From the NCBI RefSeq assembly GCF_000400465.1, contig NW_008806277.1, positions 248,001-312,000 on the forward strand: a stretch of DNA of 64,000 nucleotides. The letters run 5' to 3'. The stretch is from Wallemia ichthyophaga EXF-994 (lineage: Eukaryota; Basidiomycota; Wallemiomycetes; Wallemiales; Wallemiaceae). Under the pieces are notes generated by a model. It did no database searches. It was not told the origin of the DNA and saw only the letters and a list, made by a program, of their open reading frames with translations. Shown here piece after piece: positions 11,667 through 22,612 of this stretch (positions are counted from its first letter, which is position 1; each line of letters begins with the position of its first letter). The position numbers and the translations under genes are program-made.

Positions 11667-12929
11667 TTAAAAGTTAGTACTCTCTCTAAACATGACGGCT
11701 TTGAAACTGTGTGGTGGGGTTAGTTGGCGTGAGCTGGTTTCTAGAATATACAGCGCAAGACTCACAATTCGTAAGATAACCAACATAAAGCATTCGATGG
11801 CATATGGGTGAGCATACGTGGTGCCCACCCTCTAAAGAATCCCTTGGCACCATTGCGCTCATACACAATCGACCATGCCTCCATTATACCAGATGCATTT
11901 CTTACGCGCATATCTTCAACTGGTGCATTACCACGTGTCTGAAGCACTGTCTTGGCTACGTCTAGTGGCGTTGTGAGGAGTGCTGCAACGGCTCCGGCTG
12001 CTGCACCCGACACACCGTGCGATACTGGTGAGTAGTTGTTCTGTGGATTGAGTATCTTTTTTGTGGATTCATAGGTGGAGAACTGCACGGCTGTGAACGG
12101 AACAGTCATCATGCTATGGGTGGGGGATGAATATAGGATTGTCTCAGCACTCCATACTCACAGTGTCGTTGGATATGAGACGTAGAAAGCCGAGAGTCCT
12201 TCTGTCTTGAGAAGTGTTCTAGCACACGAGCGCACTGTTTTAAATTTCGAGTCCTCGACCTGCATTCTCTGCTTAATCACTGTGATGCGGTGTTAAAAAA
12301 ATAGTGTAACTAGACTGACGCACCATCGAATGGGTTCATCAAAGCATCAGCAGCTATCGTCGCCGAAGCACCGGCCAACGCTATAAACAACGCTCGTCAG
12401 CACTGGAAAACGTTCGCGCTGTGTACCTTACCGGTAGGCAGCACCTGGTGACCCTCTCTGTTGCCTCCCGACAGATCCTTCATAGCCTCGTAAACGCCGA
12501 AATAAACAGCGTGTGCTGGACCAGCGCCAATAACAACTGAACTGACACCTCTCCACAACGATCTGAGTCCTTCGGTCGAAGAAACCCTATTGAAAGCCGA
12601 ATTTACAGACGAGTAAGCGAGTGCTTTGGATGAAGTTGGTGATGTCTGTATTACTTGCATACGTGTCTGTTGAATGAATAGCATAAGCAGGATACATCGT
12701 TGGTGGATAGACTAAACGACTAACTTTGATACTGTCGACGGGATACATGAATGCATGCTCCGATATACCTGCCAACGCTCCTGCGAATGCATGTATACCC
12801 CAAGAAGCAGTCTCTGGCAATGCTTCGTAATCAGGCTCTTCAACGACGGGAGCGGCTTCCTGAGGCTGTCAAATTTGTTATTCTGTGATGCTTTTGGTGG
12901 TGCTCTATGCTAACATTGGCAATTGACAT
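11667..12929 (-). CDS. MRS4: mitochondrial iron carrier (mitoferrin, MRS3/4)
   Basis: Seven exons (12929-12915, 12865-12725, 12666-12432, 12380-12324, 12279-12162, 12113-11766, 11706-11667) give 317 aa. The three mitochondrial-carrier repeats carry their signatures: YPVDSIKTRMQV, NPFDVIKQRMQV and TPLDVAKTVLQTRG. The first repeat opens with WGIHAFAGALAGISEHAFMY and the last helix ends ALCWLSYEFFKAVM, both typical of Mrs3/Mrs4, which import iron across the inner membrane for Fe-S cluster and haem synthesis. The first exon is only 15 nt (MSIAN) and is the least certain part; the last exon is 40 nt. The next gene upstream is divergent after a 413-bp gap. Confidence 0.87.
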
Positions 12930-13342
12930 TTCTTCCCGCTTATTTGCTTGTCTTTGTACGACCTGCGAAGACAAGATGTCGTTGGGCGCGGTTGAGTTGA
13001 TGGATGATCAAAGATCAATTTTAAATTTCGTGGCGGCGTCGTTGTGCACTTTATGTATTGGCAATGTGTCGTTTTACTGTAACGCCCTTCACAGCTTCGT
13101 GCGCGGTGAATGCTGGAATCACTCAGTGAACGCCAACGTCACGATGACGCAGGTGTTGCGTTGATCAGAAATGAATGGCTGGAAATATGCGCAGGTACTG
13201 GGAAAGACTAAGAGTCACTCAAAGCCACAGCTATCGCTCTGTATGCGTCCCAGGCGACACTTGCTCACAAAACGCGGACGGCGTACAGCCAGTCTGTCTT
13301 GTAGGTGTAAATGTGGATAACACCTCTTGAACCCCTTCAATC
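12930..13342. other. 413-bp divergent promoter region
   Basis: This lies between the mitoferrin and Nit1-type genes, which read outwards. An 85-codon open frame at 12907-13164 overlaps the mitoferrin start and contains several Cys residues, but has no recognisable domain; I do not call it. No other element was seen. Confidence 0.5.
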
Positions 13343-14555
13343 ATGGTCCTCGCTGCAATCGTCCAGTTCTGTGCACGTCACAACGTGAAAGACAACACAT
13401 TGCGCTGCGTGGATGCGATAAAATGTGCTGCCGGTAAAGGTGCCAAAGTGGGTTGTTTGCGTCGAAATACACGTGACGCTCATTCCGCAGGCAATCTTTC
13501 TGCCTGAAGCCAGCGATTTTATTGGCCAAGGTGACGCCTACAACAGGCTGTCTGAGCCATTAGAGAGTGGCTACTTCATGAGTGCAGTCAGAGACGCCGC
13601 GAAAGCGTCAGAGCTTTGGGTGTCTGTGTGTGTCCACGAAGCCGGTGGCTCGGACGGTCGCTGCTTCAACACCCAAGTACTCATCAGCGACAAAGGTTCT
13701 ATCGAATCTTCTTATAGGAAGGTGGGTCTATGTATTGATGTTGGTGTATACTCGCTGATTCCGCCAGATACACCTCTTTGACGTGAAGGATGTTGGGCCT
13801 GGCAATACGCCAGTGCTTGAAAGCGCTTCCACAGAGCCTGGTAGGCGTGTCGAGCAGCCGCGTCACACGCCATTCGGGAGAAGTGTGTATGTTCTTTGCG
13901 GCTGGCAACACTGACAAGTATGCATGCAGCCGGCATGCTCACCTGCTATGATCTGAGGTGGGCGACGTTTTGATAAAGCAACGAGACGATTAAACCAGTG
14001 GCAGATTCCCAGAGGTCAGCTTGATGCTGAGGGAGAAGGGTGCCGACGTCATCACATACCCCAGCAGCTTCGCAGTGAAGACGGTAAGTAGACGTTTTGC
14101 GCTGTTCAGGAACTGGAGCTACGACTTCAAATACTGATCCAAGATAGGGCAGGGCGCACTGGGGTATGTAAAGCACTCTCAACTCTGACACACTCACCGA
14201 TACGTGCAGAAACACTTCTCAGAGCCAGAGCTATCGAGACACAATGCTATGTGATAGCAGCAGCACAGGCGTGAGTTTGATCTTGCACTAAAACACCCTC
14301 TAATGATGCAGTGGCGTGCACACCCACGCCGGTAGAACATCCTATGGTAGATCCATGGTTGTTAATCCCTGGGGTGGGATTGTTACGCAGCTGGGCGCTT
14401 GCAATACAGATCCCAAGCCATACGATGATACCCAACCTCTTCCTGACACACCTACTGAAATCGCTTACTTTGACATCGATCTAGAGGAAATACAGAAAGT
14501 ACGCGCTGCAATGCCACTCCAGCAACAGCGTAGACATGACATTTATGCTGCTTGA
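13343..14555 (+). CDS. Nit1-type amidase (deaminated glutathione amidase)
   Basis: Eight exons (13343-13447, 13491-13721, 13768-13882, 13930-13957, 14005-14083, 14148-14163, 14210-14270, 14312-14555) give 292 aa. It is a carbon-nitrogen hydrolase with the full nitrilase triad: Glu41 in FLPEAS, Lys112 in YRKIHL, Cys156 in TCYDLRFPE. SEPLESGYFMSAVRDAAK, ARAIETQCYVIAAAQA and RTSYGRSMVVNPWG resemble animal NIT1 and yeast Nit2, which repair deaminated glutathione. Exons 4 and 6 are only 28 and 16 nt; exon 6 encodes GRAHW. Omega-amidase is less likely, because the other Nit gene in this window fits that subgroup better. Confidence 0.82.
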
Positions 14556-16783
14556 TGGATTCCTCAAGAGAAAGGTGTATACACGCTGCAGCACACAAAT
14601 CTAAGCGTTTGAGAGGAGATGCGGCATAATGTTAATAACGAGTCAGATTAAAACCATATTGATGCCTTTTTCTTGTCGTTATATTGGCTGTAGAAGTACC
14701 AAAACTGATATATTTAAAGCAACAATTACGTCCTTCTACACATCTTATGCTGCTGTCTAGTGTTGTGTTCACGTGCGCCTATAGTGATATCTGGATGTTA
14801 TTTCCATCGCCATACATACTGTCGAAACTGTATAAGTTTGGAAATTGACAATTTTGTTGAAAATTTTTGTATTTAGTGTCTCGATTTTTATAGTCTTACT
14901 TTTGACTTTCAAATAAGCAAGCTCTTTCACGATAAATCGGACAATCTAGTTCTCAACGAAATTACTAACGCGTCTGCGTGGTTGCTCGTTCTGCGCGTTC
15001 TGCGCGTTTCGCTCTCCTCTTTACGACACCATGTACATTTCATGTATACTAGTCCCAGCTCTGAGTTACTCCTAACATAGGCTCAACCTCCCTCAACTGG
15101 ATTGTTTGCCTTCTCGAACAATGTCTTCCCGCTCGTTGAATCAACTGCTCCACTTGCCTTTGTTGTCTTCTCTGTCCTCTTCTATTTCCCTTTATTGTCT
15201 ACTGGCTGAACACAATCCTCAATTGATGTTGTCCCCTGCTTCACCTCGCTGCGCGCGTCCTATATCTCAATGCAACCGCGTCACGCAACGAACACAATCG
15301 AATGGAGATGGCAATCCAATTATCAAGTTGGGAGCCATCCCATATACTTTTTTTCTGCCATGACGTAGCTGAATTTCATAGAAAACGACTGTATTGTGCG
15401 AAGTAAAAAAATCCCAAATGATGTCGGCATAATTATTGGCAAGAATAAACTGAATGACTTCTTTTTTAAGCCATCATTCATTTGCACCTTGTAAGCAAAC
15501 AGTCTTTCGGAGATAATGACAGTTAGGAAATGCACTACAGGGATTTTTCAGGGTGCTTGTATCGTATCTGAGAATGGGTACAATGATATAGTCGCTCAAG
15601 CTCAAGTCTATTGGAGGGAGTAACAAAATTGATAGCCATAGAGCAACGGTAGCATATTTAAAAACAGGGTTTTTGGATTCAGTTGTTCAGCTCTTGCGGG
15701 TGTATTAGGAAATATCAAGGATAGAACCTTCTAATAGAATACACTAAGAGTATGAGTAAAGCTAGGCTCCATACAACGCCAAGCAAAAGCCCAGGACTGT
15801 TCTCAAAGTTAACATTGATCTTAATGTTGTTACTACTTTGAAGGTATGAATTGCGACTTTTACTGAATTTACCGAAAGCAAATCTTAATTCACGAATCGC
15901 ATTATTTTCCCAAAAACTGTGACCATGTCCATGGTTTAAGTCATGACTGCCGAGTTCGGGGACTCAGCTCGAGCGAGTGTGGAGTTAAAATAAATTCAAC
16001 CGTAAGCGGTTGCGTTTGAAAGCATTCATCACGATATATTTCCAGATATTATGATACTTAGTGCCTACGTTTGCTGCCATGTGCTTTTGGGCTCTAGCGG
16101 GACGCTAGCTAGAGGTAACGGGGTATGCGTATATAACTACAGTACTTTAGCTTGTGTGCTGTGCGCTGTTTACATAGCTCGGAGTTAGGGTGGGGTGAGC
16201 TAGGTGAATGTGGAAAGTTCCAAATTAATACGCCAAATAATTCCGCAGGCTGCTATACTCCTCGCAAGCACCCTGATGCCACTGGTTTGAGCTGTTTGTT
16301 GCACAAAGAATTTGCTGGCGATAGCGCTGTTCTTCCTACGAAGGCCGAGTCCACTAAGATGCTCACTGCACTCATCAGACACCTTAGCCAGGTAGGTCAC
16401 TCTGTACTCGATTGGCTGCTTGTACTTGACAACACTATAATGTCAAGGAGTATTCCAGCAAGAAAGTGTCTTGCGGGAAAAAGCAGGAAGTGGTGATCAA
16501 ATATCTTGACTGGGTTCTCTTCATTGTCATTCTCAACGAAGATCACGCTGGTGTTGCTCCCTTCGCTAAGTTTTGTGCCAGCTGTGAGTACTCAAGAGCC
16601 AAGGGTCCGACCATCTTAATTTCTGTGGATGGTTTGGTGTGTATGGGGCGATGGCAGTGTGGTTGGTGCAGTAAGCACGTGTTATCTTGATTGCTGCGCT
16701 GTCGTGTACCTATATGTCTGCGCGTGTCCTGCCGGCGTGTGCTTTACGTATTATAATTTTGCTGACAACTCATTTTATGAATA
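14556..16783. other. gene-poor interval, possible decayed coding blocks
   Basis: No complete gene can be supported. Three weak coding-like stretches exist. Around 15106-15363 one frame is open, and a second frame reads FAFSNNVFPLVESTAPLAF. At 15371-15616 a frame reads LNFIENDCIVRSKKIPNDVG and, after one stop, GIFQGACIVSENGYNDIV. At 16152-16690 open blocks include GCYTPRKHPDATGLSCLLHK and KYLDWVLFIVILNEDHAGVA. None matches a family I recognise and none closes as a spliced gene with confidence. These may be remnants or chance. Confidence 0.4.
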
Positions 16784-16871
16784 GGCAGGATGGCCGAGTG
16801 GTCTAAGGCGCACGGTTAAGGCGACAGCATCCGTGTTCGAAAGAGCGAGGGTTCGAATCCCTCTCCTGTCA
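16784..16871 (+). tRNA. tRNA-Leu (AAG), short intron
   Basis: The acceptor stem GGCAGGA pairs with TCCTGTC (one G-U pair). The D-arm is GCCGAGTGGTCTAAGGC and the T-arm GAGGG-TTCGAAT-CCCTC. The anticodon stem CACGG/CCGTG encloses a 15-nt loop beginning TTAAG. A normal 7-nt loop is recovered if about 8 nt (16822-16829) are an intron after position 37, leaving anticodon AAG at 16818-16820. The variable region of about 11 nt and the D-loop agree with class II leucine tRNA. A T-run at 16875-16878 can serve as the Pol III terminator. Confidence 0.75.
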
Positions 16872-17280
16872 TATCTTTTGCTATCTGTGATAGCATTGCA
16901 GGACTCAGATATCGTCATTATTTTGCCGAATGCACTCTCACTATTACTTTGTGTCAGCTGCACTGTTCCCTTGCACTTTACCTCCACGCGGAGGTCTATT
17001 CAAATGGTATGGGTGCGCGGAAGACTGCCAACTTGAGCAATCTAGGTACCAGTTGAGGTGATTGGTGGTGCAAGTAGTTCGGGGGCGGGTTTGTCGTGTA
17101 TAGCGCAGTGAAGTGCTATGTTTTAGTCAAGCTGGATGTGGCAAGTTTTAAGGAGTGTTATTTGGTATCTAAACATATGAATACCCACTTTAATGGCTTC
17201 TACGATTCCAAAGCAGACTTAATCTCCTCATACCCTCAATATTTGAAATTTCGAAATGCACCAGGTGAAGCCAAAGTCGT

Positions 17281-17610
17281 GATTTCAAAGTTGGGCTGAC
17301 CCCCTCTTTTATATACGCAAAACTAATCTTCCGAGTGCGAAATGAGGCATAATAGCAATATTTTTCCCTGGGGCCAACATTAAGTCCTATAGACGCCATC
17401 CAAAGTAAGACGTTTTACGCGTTTATAGACCCGAATAATTCATATTTTTGGGTAATTATAGTCTCTATAAATTAAAAGACTTTGTTTTTTTTTCGATAAA
17501 GCGCGTGAAGTTCTCCACATTTATCCTATAGCGTGCTCTAGACAGATTTCGGATCATTGCTTCCGATCAGCGTGCAGGGCGCAATCTGGAGCGCCAGGAA
17601 TATAAATCTG
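17281..17610 (+). repeat. dispersed repeat, copy A
   Basis: About 330 bp that is colinear with 63671-64000 in the same orientation. Shared blocks sit at matching offsets: GATTTCAAAGTTGGGCTGAC at offset 0 (22 of the first 23 bases match); TTTTCCCTGG plus AGTCCT and GACGCCA at about offset 75-117; GTCTCTATAA at 180; TATCCTA plus CGTGCTCT at 241; and GCGCAAT at 298. Between blocks the copies differ considerably. No coding capacity is seen inside. It is probably part of an old mobile element or a regulatory repeat; the true ends are unknown. Confidence 0.75.
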
Positions 17611-17668
17611 GCAAATCTATATTCAATCTATCCAAAGCTACCAACCAAGCCTTTTTATTTCGAGATCA

Positions 17669-17896
17669 TCAGAACACAATCACCCATCTGAGATGAGATG
17701 GATGGTAGTCGAGAAATGCAACTCGGTGGATATTGAACGGTTGGTTAACATTGGGATGTATTTGGAATGCTGAAGATACCAGAGAAATCGACGGTCTTGC
17801 TAAATTGTTCAAATCGTCAATATATGATATCGCTGCATTCCTCTCATTCTCTTGTTCGTTTTCAGGATGAACTGAGCAAATGATCCAATCGTTCAA
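17669..17896 (-). CDS. unrecognised ORF fragment
   Basis: An open frame of about 75-85 codons with no ATG at its head. Residue use looks plausible (ENERNAAISYIDDLNNLARP, PFNIHRVAFLDYHPSHLRW), but I recognise no family. It starts 58 bp after dispersed repeat A and lies on the opposite strand, downstream of the ROM2-type gene. It could be a last exon, a relic of a mobile element associated with the repeat, or chance. Confidence 0.2.
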   Translation of the reverse strand: MNDWIICSVHPENEQENERNAAISYIDDLNNLARPSISLVSSAFQIHPNVNQPFNIHRVAFLDYHPSHLRWVIVF

Positions 17897-18008
17897 GCCG
17901 CCCAGAGTACAAGATTCAAGCTCAATTCACCTTGCTACCACCAGTTTTTGGAACGCAGCGATCGATATCTATGCATACACATAATAATACAACAGAAAAA
18001 GCAACATT

Positions 18009-21000
18009 CTAAGAAGTGCAAGTAAGTTTGAAAGCATGATCGAACAAGCCGTACGATCTCAAATGAGGAATGGTGTGCCGTTCTACGGCTACCATTTCTT
18101 CATCGCTGAGTGAATTCTGCGATACTAAGCGAACATCCTTAGTGAGGTTAATAATCTGTAGCAACTTCCCACTTCTCTTCTGCCTCACTTCGATGAATCG
18201 CTCGCAAAACAGTATCAGATATTCACCGTCGACTGCAGCACTATTAACTGTTCCGTTCCATCTCAAAACGTTTGCATTCTTCAGTGGGACGCCCTTTTCG
18301 TTCACGTAGAGACCCATCGAATCGAACACTAGCACGTACTCTCCACTCTTGGTGGTGAAAAGTTCAATCGGTTTCAGCTTCCCTCTGTGAGACATCTCGG
18401 TGATATTGGCGAGGTTCGACTGGTACTGTTTGGCCTGCTGGCGGTCTCTGAATATGTTTGAATTGCTTCCATACAGCCTCGGAAGAACGAGGATGCGTCT
18501 ACTGTCTGTAGGATCTAGTACACGCAACGAGCCCTCATCAACAACTGCGACATGCTTGCTACTCGGGAATGGAAAGAGCACCCTAGCTGTTCCGGTAGTC
18601 TGCAAACCAATTGAAGGCATTGTCTCGCGTATCCACACCTCCCGCTTTGGTTTTTTTACCCTGTTCCTATCCTGATAAGCCTGTGTACGTGTGTTGATAG
18701 GCAAAGGCTCATAAAATTGCACCGTAGATTTATGCAGAGTCTTGTTTGAAACGTAAGTAATGAGCACCTTCTTCCCCACAGAGCTGCCGACTCTGTAGTA
18801 CGTCACCCTTTCACTGGAGCTGCACAAGCGTATTCTCCCAAACTTGCGTCTCGGTCCGTGCGAGCTAGTCGGGCATATCTCCTCGAGATCGTAGCCGTAC
18901 AGCTGCTCATCAACATGCAGAATGAGGAGACTGTATTGCGAAAGCACAGTGACGCCCTCGACGCCGTTCAAACCAATCACCTTCCTGTAGCTGTCCTTGT
19001 CATCTTCAAATCCCATGTACACGCCTTCGGGTGTGGCGAGCGTGACGTACTTCCTCGCTCCCCATTGAAAAATGCTCGCCGAGTTGATGCGGTGCGGACT
19101 TGCCTTGTTGTATTTGTCAGTATTTGCTAGGACCGACTGCTGGAAGATGTTGTCTGTGAGTGTGTGCGAGACCAATAGCTTGTTTGTTTCAACAAAGGCA
19201 CGCCGTATCACAATAGCCTCGCTGATCTGGGAGCCATGTGAGTAAGAACTGTCAGAGATATCACCTATCTCACCCTCGATTTCCACGTTTGTCTCTCTTC
19301 TGGCGTGGAGGCATATAACTTGTACTCCTTCCCATTGCCAATATTCTTCAGTATGAACCCATGTACCTCTCTCTCTGGTTCAGTGTGAGTGAAGAGAATT
19401 CTAGATCCTGGATAAAGTCAGTTAAATCTATCTCTACACGCACTACCACACACCATCGGATCTCCTCTCATCTGCAAGCAAGCAATTTGTGCGGTGTGTG
19501 GGTGATGGATTCTCATTGTCGATGTGGCATACCTCGAGCGGAATCGGCCTCGATGTGAGAGAATATCTGATAGGATCCGTCTTCTTCTTCTGGCCAGGTT
19601 CAGTGATGAGAATGTAGTTATCCAAAATAAACACCTTCTTAGCACGCCATCCATGTAAGTCAGTGGCTGCTCTCTCGCGTTTAAAGAGTAATCCTTCATA
19701 CAAGAGCGTGCGCAGATCGTTTAGCAAGTCAATATCATGCAACTCGCCGAGTTTAAAGTCTAGCGCAGATGCCATCTCCCAAAACTTAACTTTATTATTT
19801 GACTGCTCAATACCAGGCTGTGTAGATTTGGCAATATCTGAAATAGCTCGCGCTGCAATGGGTAGATTCTCCCTATCGCTGTGATCTTCAGGTGTATAGT
19901 CGAGCATTCTATTGAGCAGAAGTGGGTATCGAGGTAGTCTAAAAACAGGTCTTTGTAACAGAGCGATTATATTCTGTCTTTGGGCTTTTGGATGTCTCGA
20001 GCAAGCTTCGCAATGAGCTGCAAATGCTTTGTTCGACTGCATCTCACTCTTTAGTGTGGCTTCTTGAATTGGCCAGTGCTTAATATAAGCTTCGTAGTCG
20101 TCTTGCCAGATGATGCAGGCTCTCAAAATTAGATCAGCAACTGATTCAATTAGAGGGTGCTCTTCATTCTGGCGATCGAAAATCCTCATCAGACCTCGTT
20201 TGTGGTTTGCAACCAAGTTGCTCAGATTGAAGACAGCATCTCTGAGAAACTGCTGGCGACGTTGCTGGGGAATCATGTTTGTGTCTCTGATGGGCGGAAC
20301 AAAGACGTCCTCCAAGAAATGCAGATCATTGTAATACATCTTCTCGGTGCGCATGAACTCAAAGAGAACGCTGAATGTAGTGTCAGTAGGAGGATTCACC
20401 ATACCATTACACTTTCACGCCCACCTCTGTCTGGCTATCTCAGCCTTATCAAAGGCGTGTAAAGTCTCTTGGTTAACGAGATTGTGCCACTCTGACGTCA
20501 CATCCTCCATCTCCGTCTGCCACTTTTTCAAATTGTGATTTTCGACGTACTGTCTCATCCTCTCCTTTTTAACAAAAGTAGACTCGTTTTGCGGGATGCT
20601 GGAGACGGAAGTAGCGGGGGTAGCAGGAGTGATGGGAGTGATTTCAGACGGATTAACAAAGCTCCAATTCGAAGGGCCTGCACTGGGAGTATAAGCTGAG
20701 GATGAGGATTCTGCGGTACTGTCGTGATCGACGTCGTCAGAAGCGAAAGCAAAGGGCTGGGACACTTCTGTCTTGGATATCTCAATCGCCTGTGCCAGAT
20801 CCTGATCCTCCTGCTCGTCGAGCGTAAGTTTGTTGTGCATAGCATCTAGCTCGTCGTCTGTCTGTCTGCTATAGAAGGGCTCAACGCGCGATTCTGTGGA
20901 GAAGACGGAGGATGTTCTAGAGTGGGTGTGAGGTTGCTGGACTGGATGTAGTGATTGATTGTCGGATATCGCTGGTGAGAGTGGAGTAGGCGGCTGCGGT

Positions 21001-21398
21001 CTGAATGATTCGCGCTTGTTGATACGCAGTGGCTGTACGTTGCGCTGCAGGATTGAGTCTGTGTACCTGTCGTTGGTGCTGGTGCTGGCGCTGCCACTAC
21101 TGCTACTGCCATACTGGTTGATGTGACTTATAGAGTGATATTGGTGAGGCCTGGTTGGAACTGGCGGAGGAAGATGAGAGGCGGAGTGTCTGAACGATTT
21201 AGCAGGACGCATTAATCTTCTAGTGCGAGCAGTACCAGCAGTACCAGCAGTGCTGGTTGCGCCATTTGTATCGCCAATCTCTGCGCGGTGATCTACCGCT
21301 TCTTCATACGACGGCGGCTGTCTGTTGCTTTCGACGTCGCTCAGCCGCCTGGAATTATTATCCTGTGGGACTGGAAATGCAATAAACCGGTTATCCAT
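18009..21398 (-). CDS. ROM2: Rho1 guanine-nucleotide exchange factor (ROM2 type)
   Basis: Five exons (21398-20425, 20370-19533, 19471-19447, 19407-19274, 19226-18009) give 1062 aa. Residues 1-320 are disordered, with Pro/Ser-rich and Glu-rich patches. The DH (RhoGEF) domain at about 325-525 starts EIARQSVLFEFMRTE and includes ALLQRPVFRLPRYPLLL. The PH domain covers about 530-700 and includes a 25-nt microexon (MRGDPMVCG) and GFILKNIGNGKEYKLYA. The citron-homology domain runs from about 690 (ISAEAIV-like ISEAIVIRRAF) to the end. This layout matches Rom1/Rom2, which activate Rho1 in the cell-wall integrity pathway. No DEP domain is evident. Confidence 0.87.
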
Positions 21399-21457
21399 CT
21401 CCTGGCTGTTCTGACAATAGATGACTTAAGGGTAGACTGAGTCATTTGAATGTAAAT

Positions 21458-22595
21458 TTAAATTTGTACAGAAACAGAGCTACTCAAGCTACTCCTACTA
21501 ATTGTAAATCCTTGGTTCATCTCCAGCAATCCCCCGTCGACGCAGACGTGTTTTGGCTGATTGCGCTGATTGCGCCCCTCGAATGACACCATGCCCTGAA
21601 CAGCAAAGTACTCTACGACATGCTCATCGTTGTCATAGTGCATATCCACGTGTCTGCCATTATCGTAAGCCGCGTACATGACATCAGTGAGCACATGCGA
21701 AGCTATCTGTCTAGCTTTGTCGTGTTCGCGGTTGTCGAGAAGGTCTCTAACGCGGGAATCACGCGCAGGGCGAACGACGACGACGCGCAGTATGTCATTA
21801 TCTGCCGCGACATGGTTACGCTTTGGCGCAACAACAAAGCCGTCCTCCAATCTGTCGATATGCGTTGCTAGAAGGTAAGTAAAGGGGCCTTCTAGCGAGA
21901 AAGGATGCATTTGAGGGGTGAATGAGCCGTTCTGGTACCTGCTAGCACGCTCAAAGTGGACAGTACCCTCTGTCCAACGCGTACGTACGTCCATGAAGGC
22001 TGTCTTGAATCGCTCGACGGATGTGTCTGCACTGCGTAACTCTTCGCTGCGGTGGAGTAATGCAGCGTGGACGGCTGTAGATACGACCACATGCGCCAGT
22101 CTGCTCGTCTGTTGGTCGACGACTACCTCACTTATGCGCAGTTGTCGGTAATTTTCCGAGTTTTGCACGTGTGCATGCAGCGCGAGCAGCCTATACGCCA
22201 CAGTGTGCCTGTTTAGATGGGAGTGGGAGTGCAGTGAGTGATATAGTGCGTTCGCAGTGCCCAGAGGTACAATAATCAGCTTAATCGTGACTTCTGTGAG
22301 CGCACCTGCACTTGCACTGGAGAGCCCACTGAGCAACTCATGCGTGGTGCTATCGCCTTGTGTTTGCTTAGAAAATATAAACAAACCCACAAACACCCTA
22401 CCCACCTCCCATCAGGCAAATATCGAAATGGCCGCTTCTGTGCGCTAATCCCAAACTCCTGCCAATCACCTCGGCGTGACCAGCGTACTGAGTTCGAATC
22501 ACCTCGCAATCGCTAGATAGCTGTGGTAGCACGTGATTTATGAGATATTCCTCCGCTAATTTATCGCCTGCGTGTGGGTTACACAATACAATCAT
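21458..22595 (-). CDS. lipid kinase, DAGK/sphingosine-kinase fold
   Basis: Two exons, 22595-22406 and 22356-21458, give 362 aa. The N-terminus MIVLCNPHAGDKLAEEYL is the nucleotide-binding start of the diacylglycerol-kinase catalytic fold. After the splice, ICLMGGDSTTHELLSGL is the glycine-rich motif, here GGDST where most members have GGDGT. IIVPLGTANALYHSL corresponds to the conserved P-x-G-T-xN motif. The rest is a beta-rich C-terminal domain. The substrate (diacylglycerol, sphingoid base or ceramide) cannot be told from this. The start codon lies 17 bp from that of SF3B6 on the other strand, so the two genes must share promoter sequence. Confidence 0.75.
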
Positions 22596-22612
22596 CGTGA
22601 CAGAGAACAGCC

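Noticed and set aside
12907..13164. 85-codon open frame with several Cys residues between mitoferrin and the Nit1-type gene
   Set aside because: It overlaps the first exon of mitoferrin, has no domain, and no splice or start context beyond chance.
15106..15363. 85-codon Ser/Leu-rich ORF
   Set aside because: Low-complexity composition; the adjacent frame looks equally coding-like, and neither gives a complete gene.
16152..16496. 114-codon ORF before tRNA-Leu
   Set aside because: Contains Cys-rich blocks, but no signal peptide or family match and no convincing splice to the following open block.
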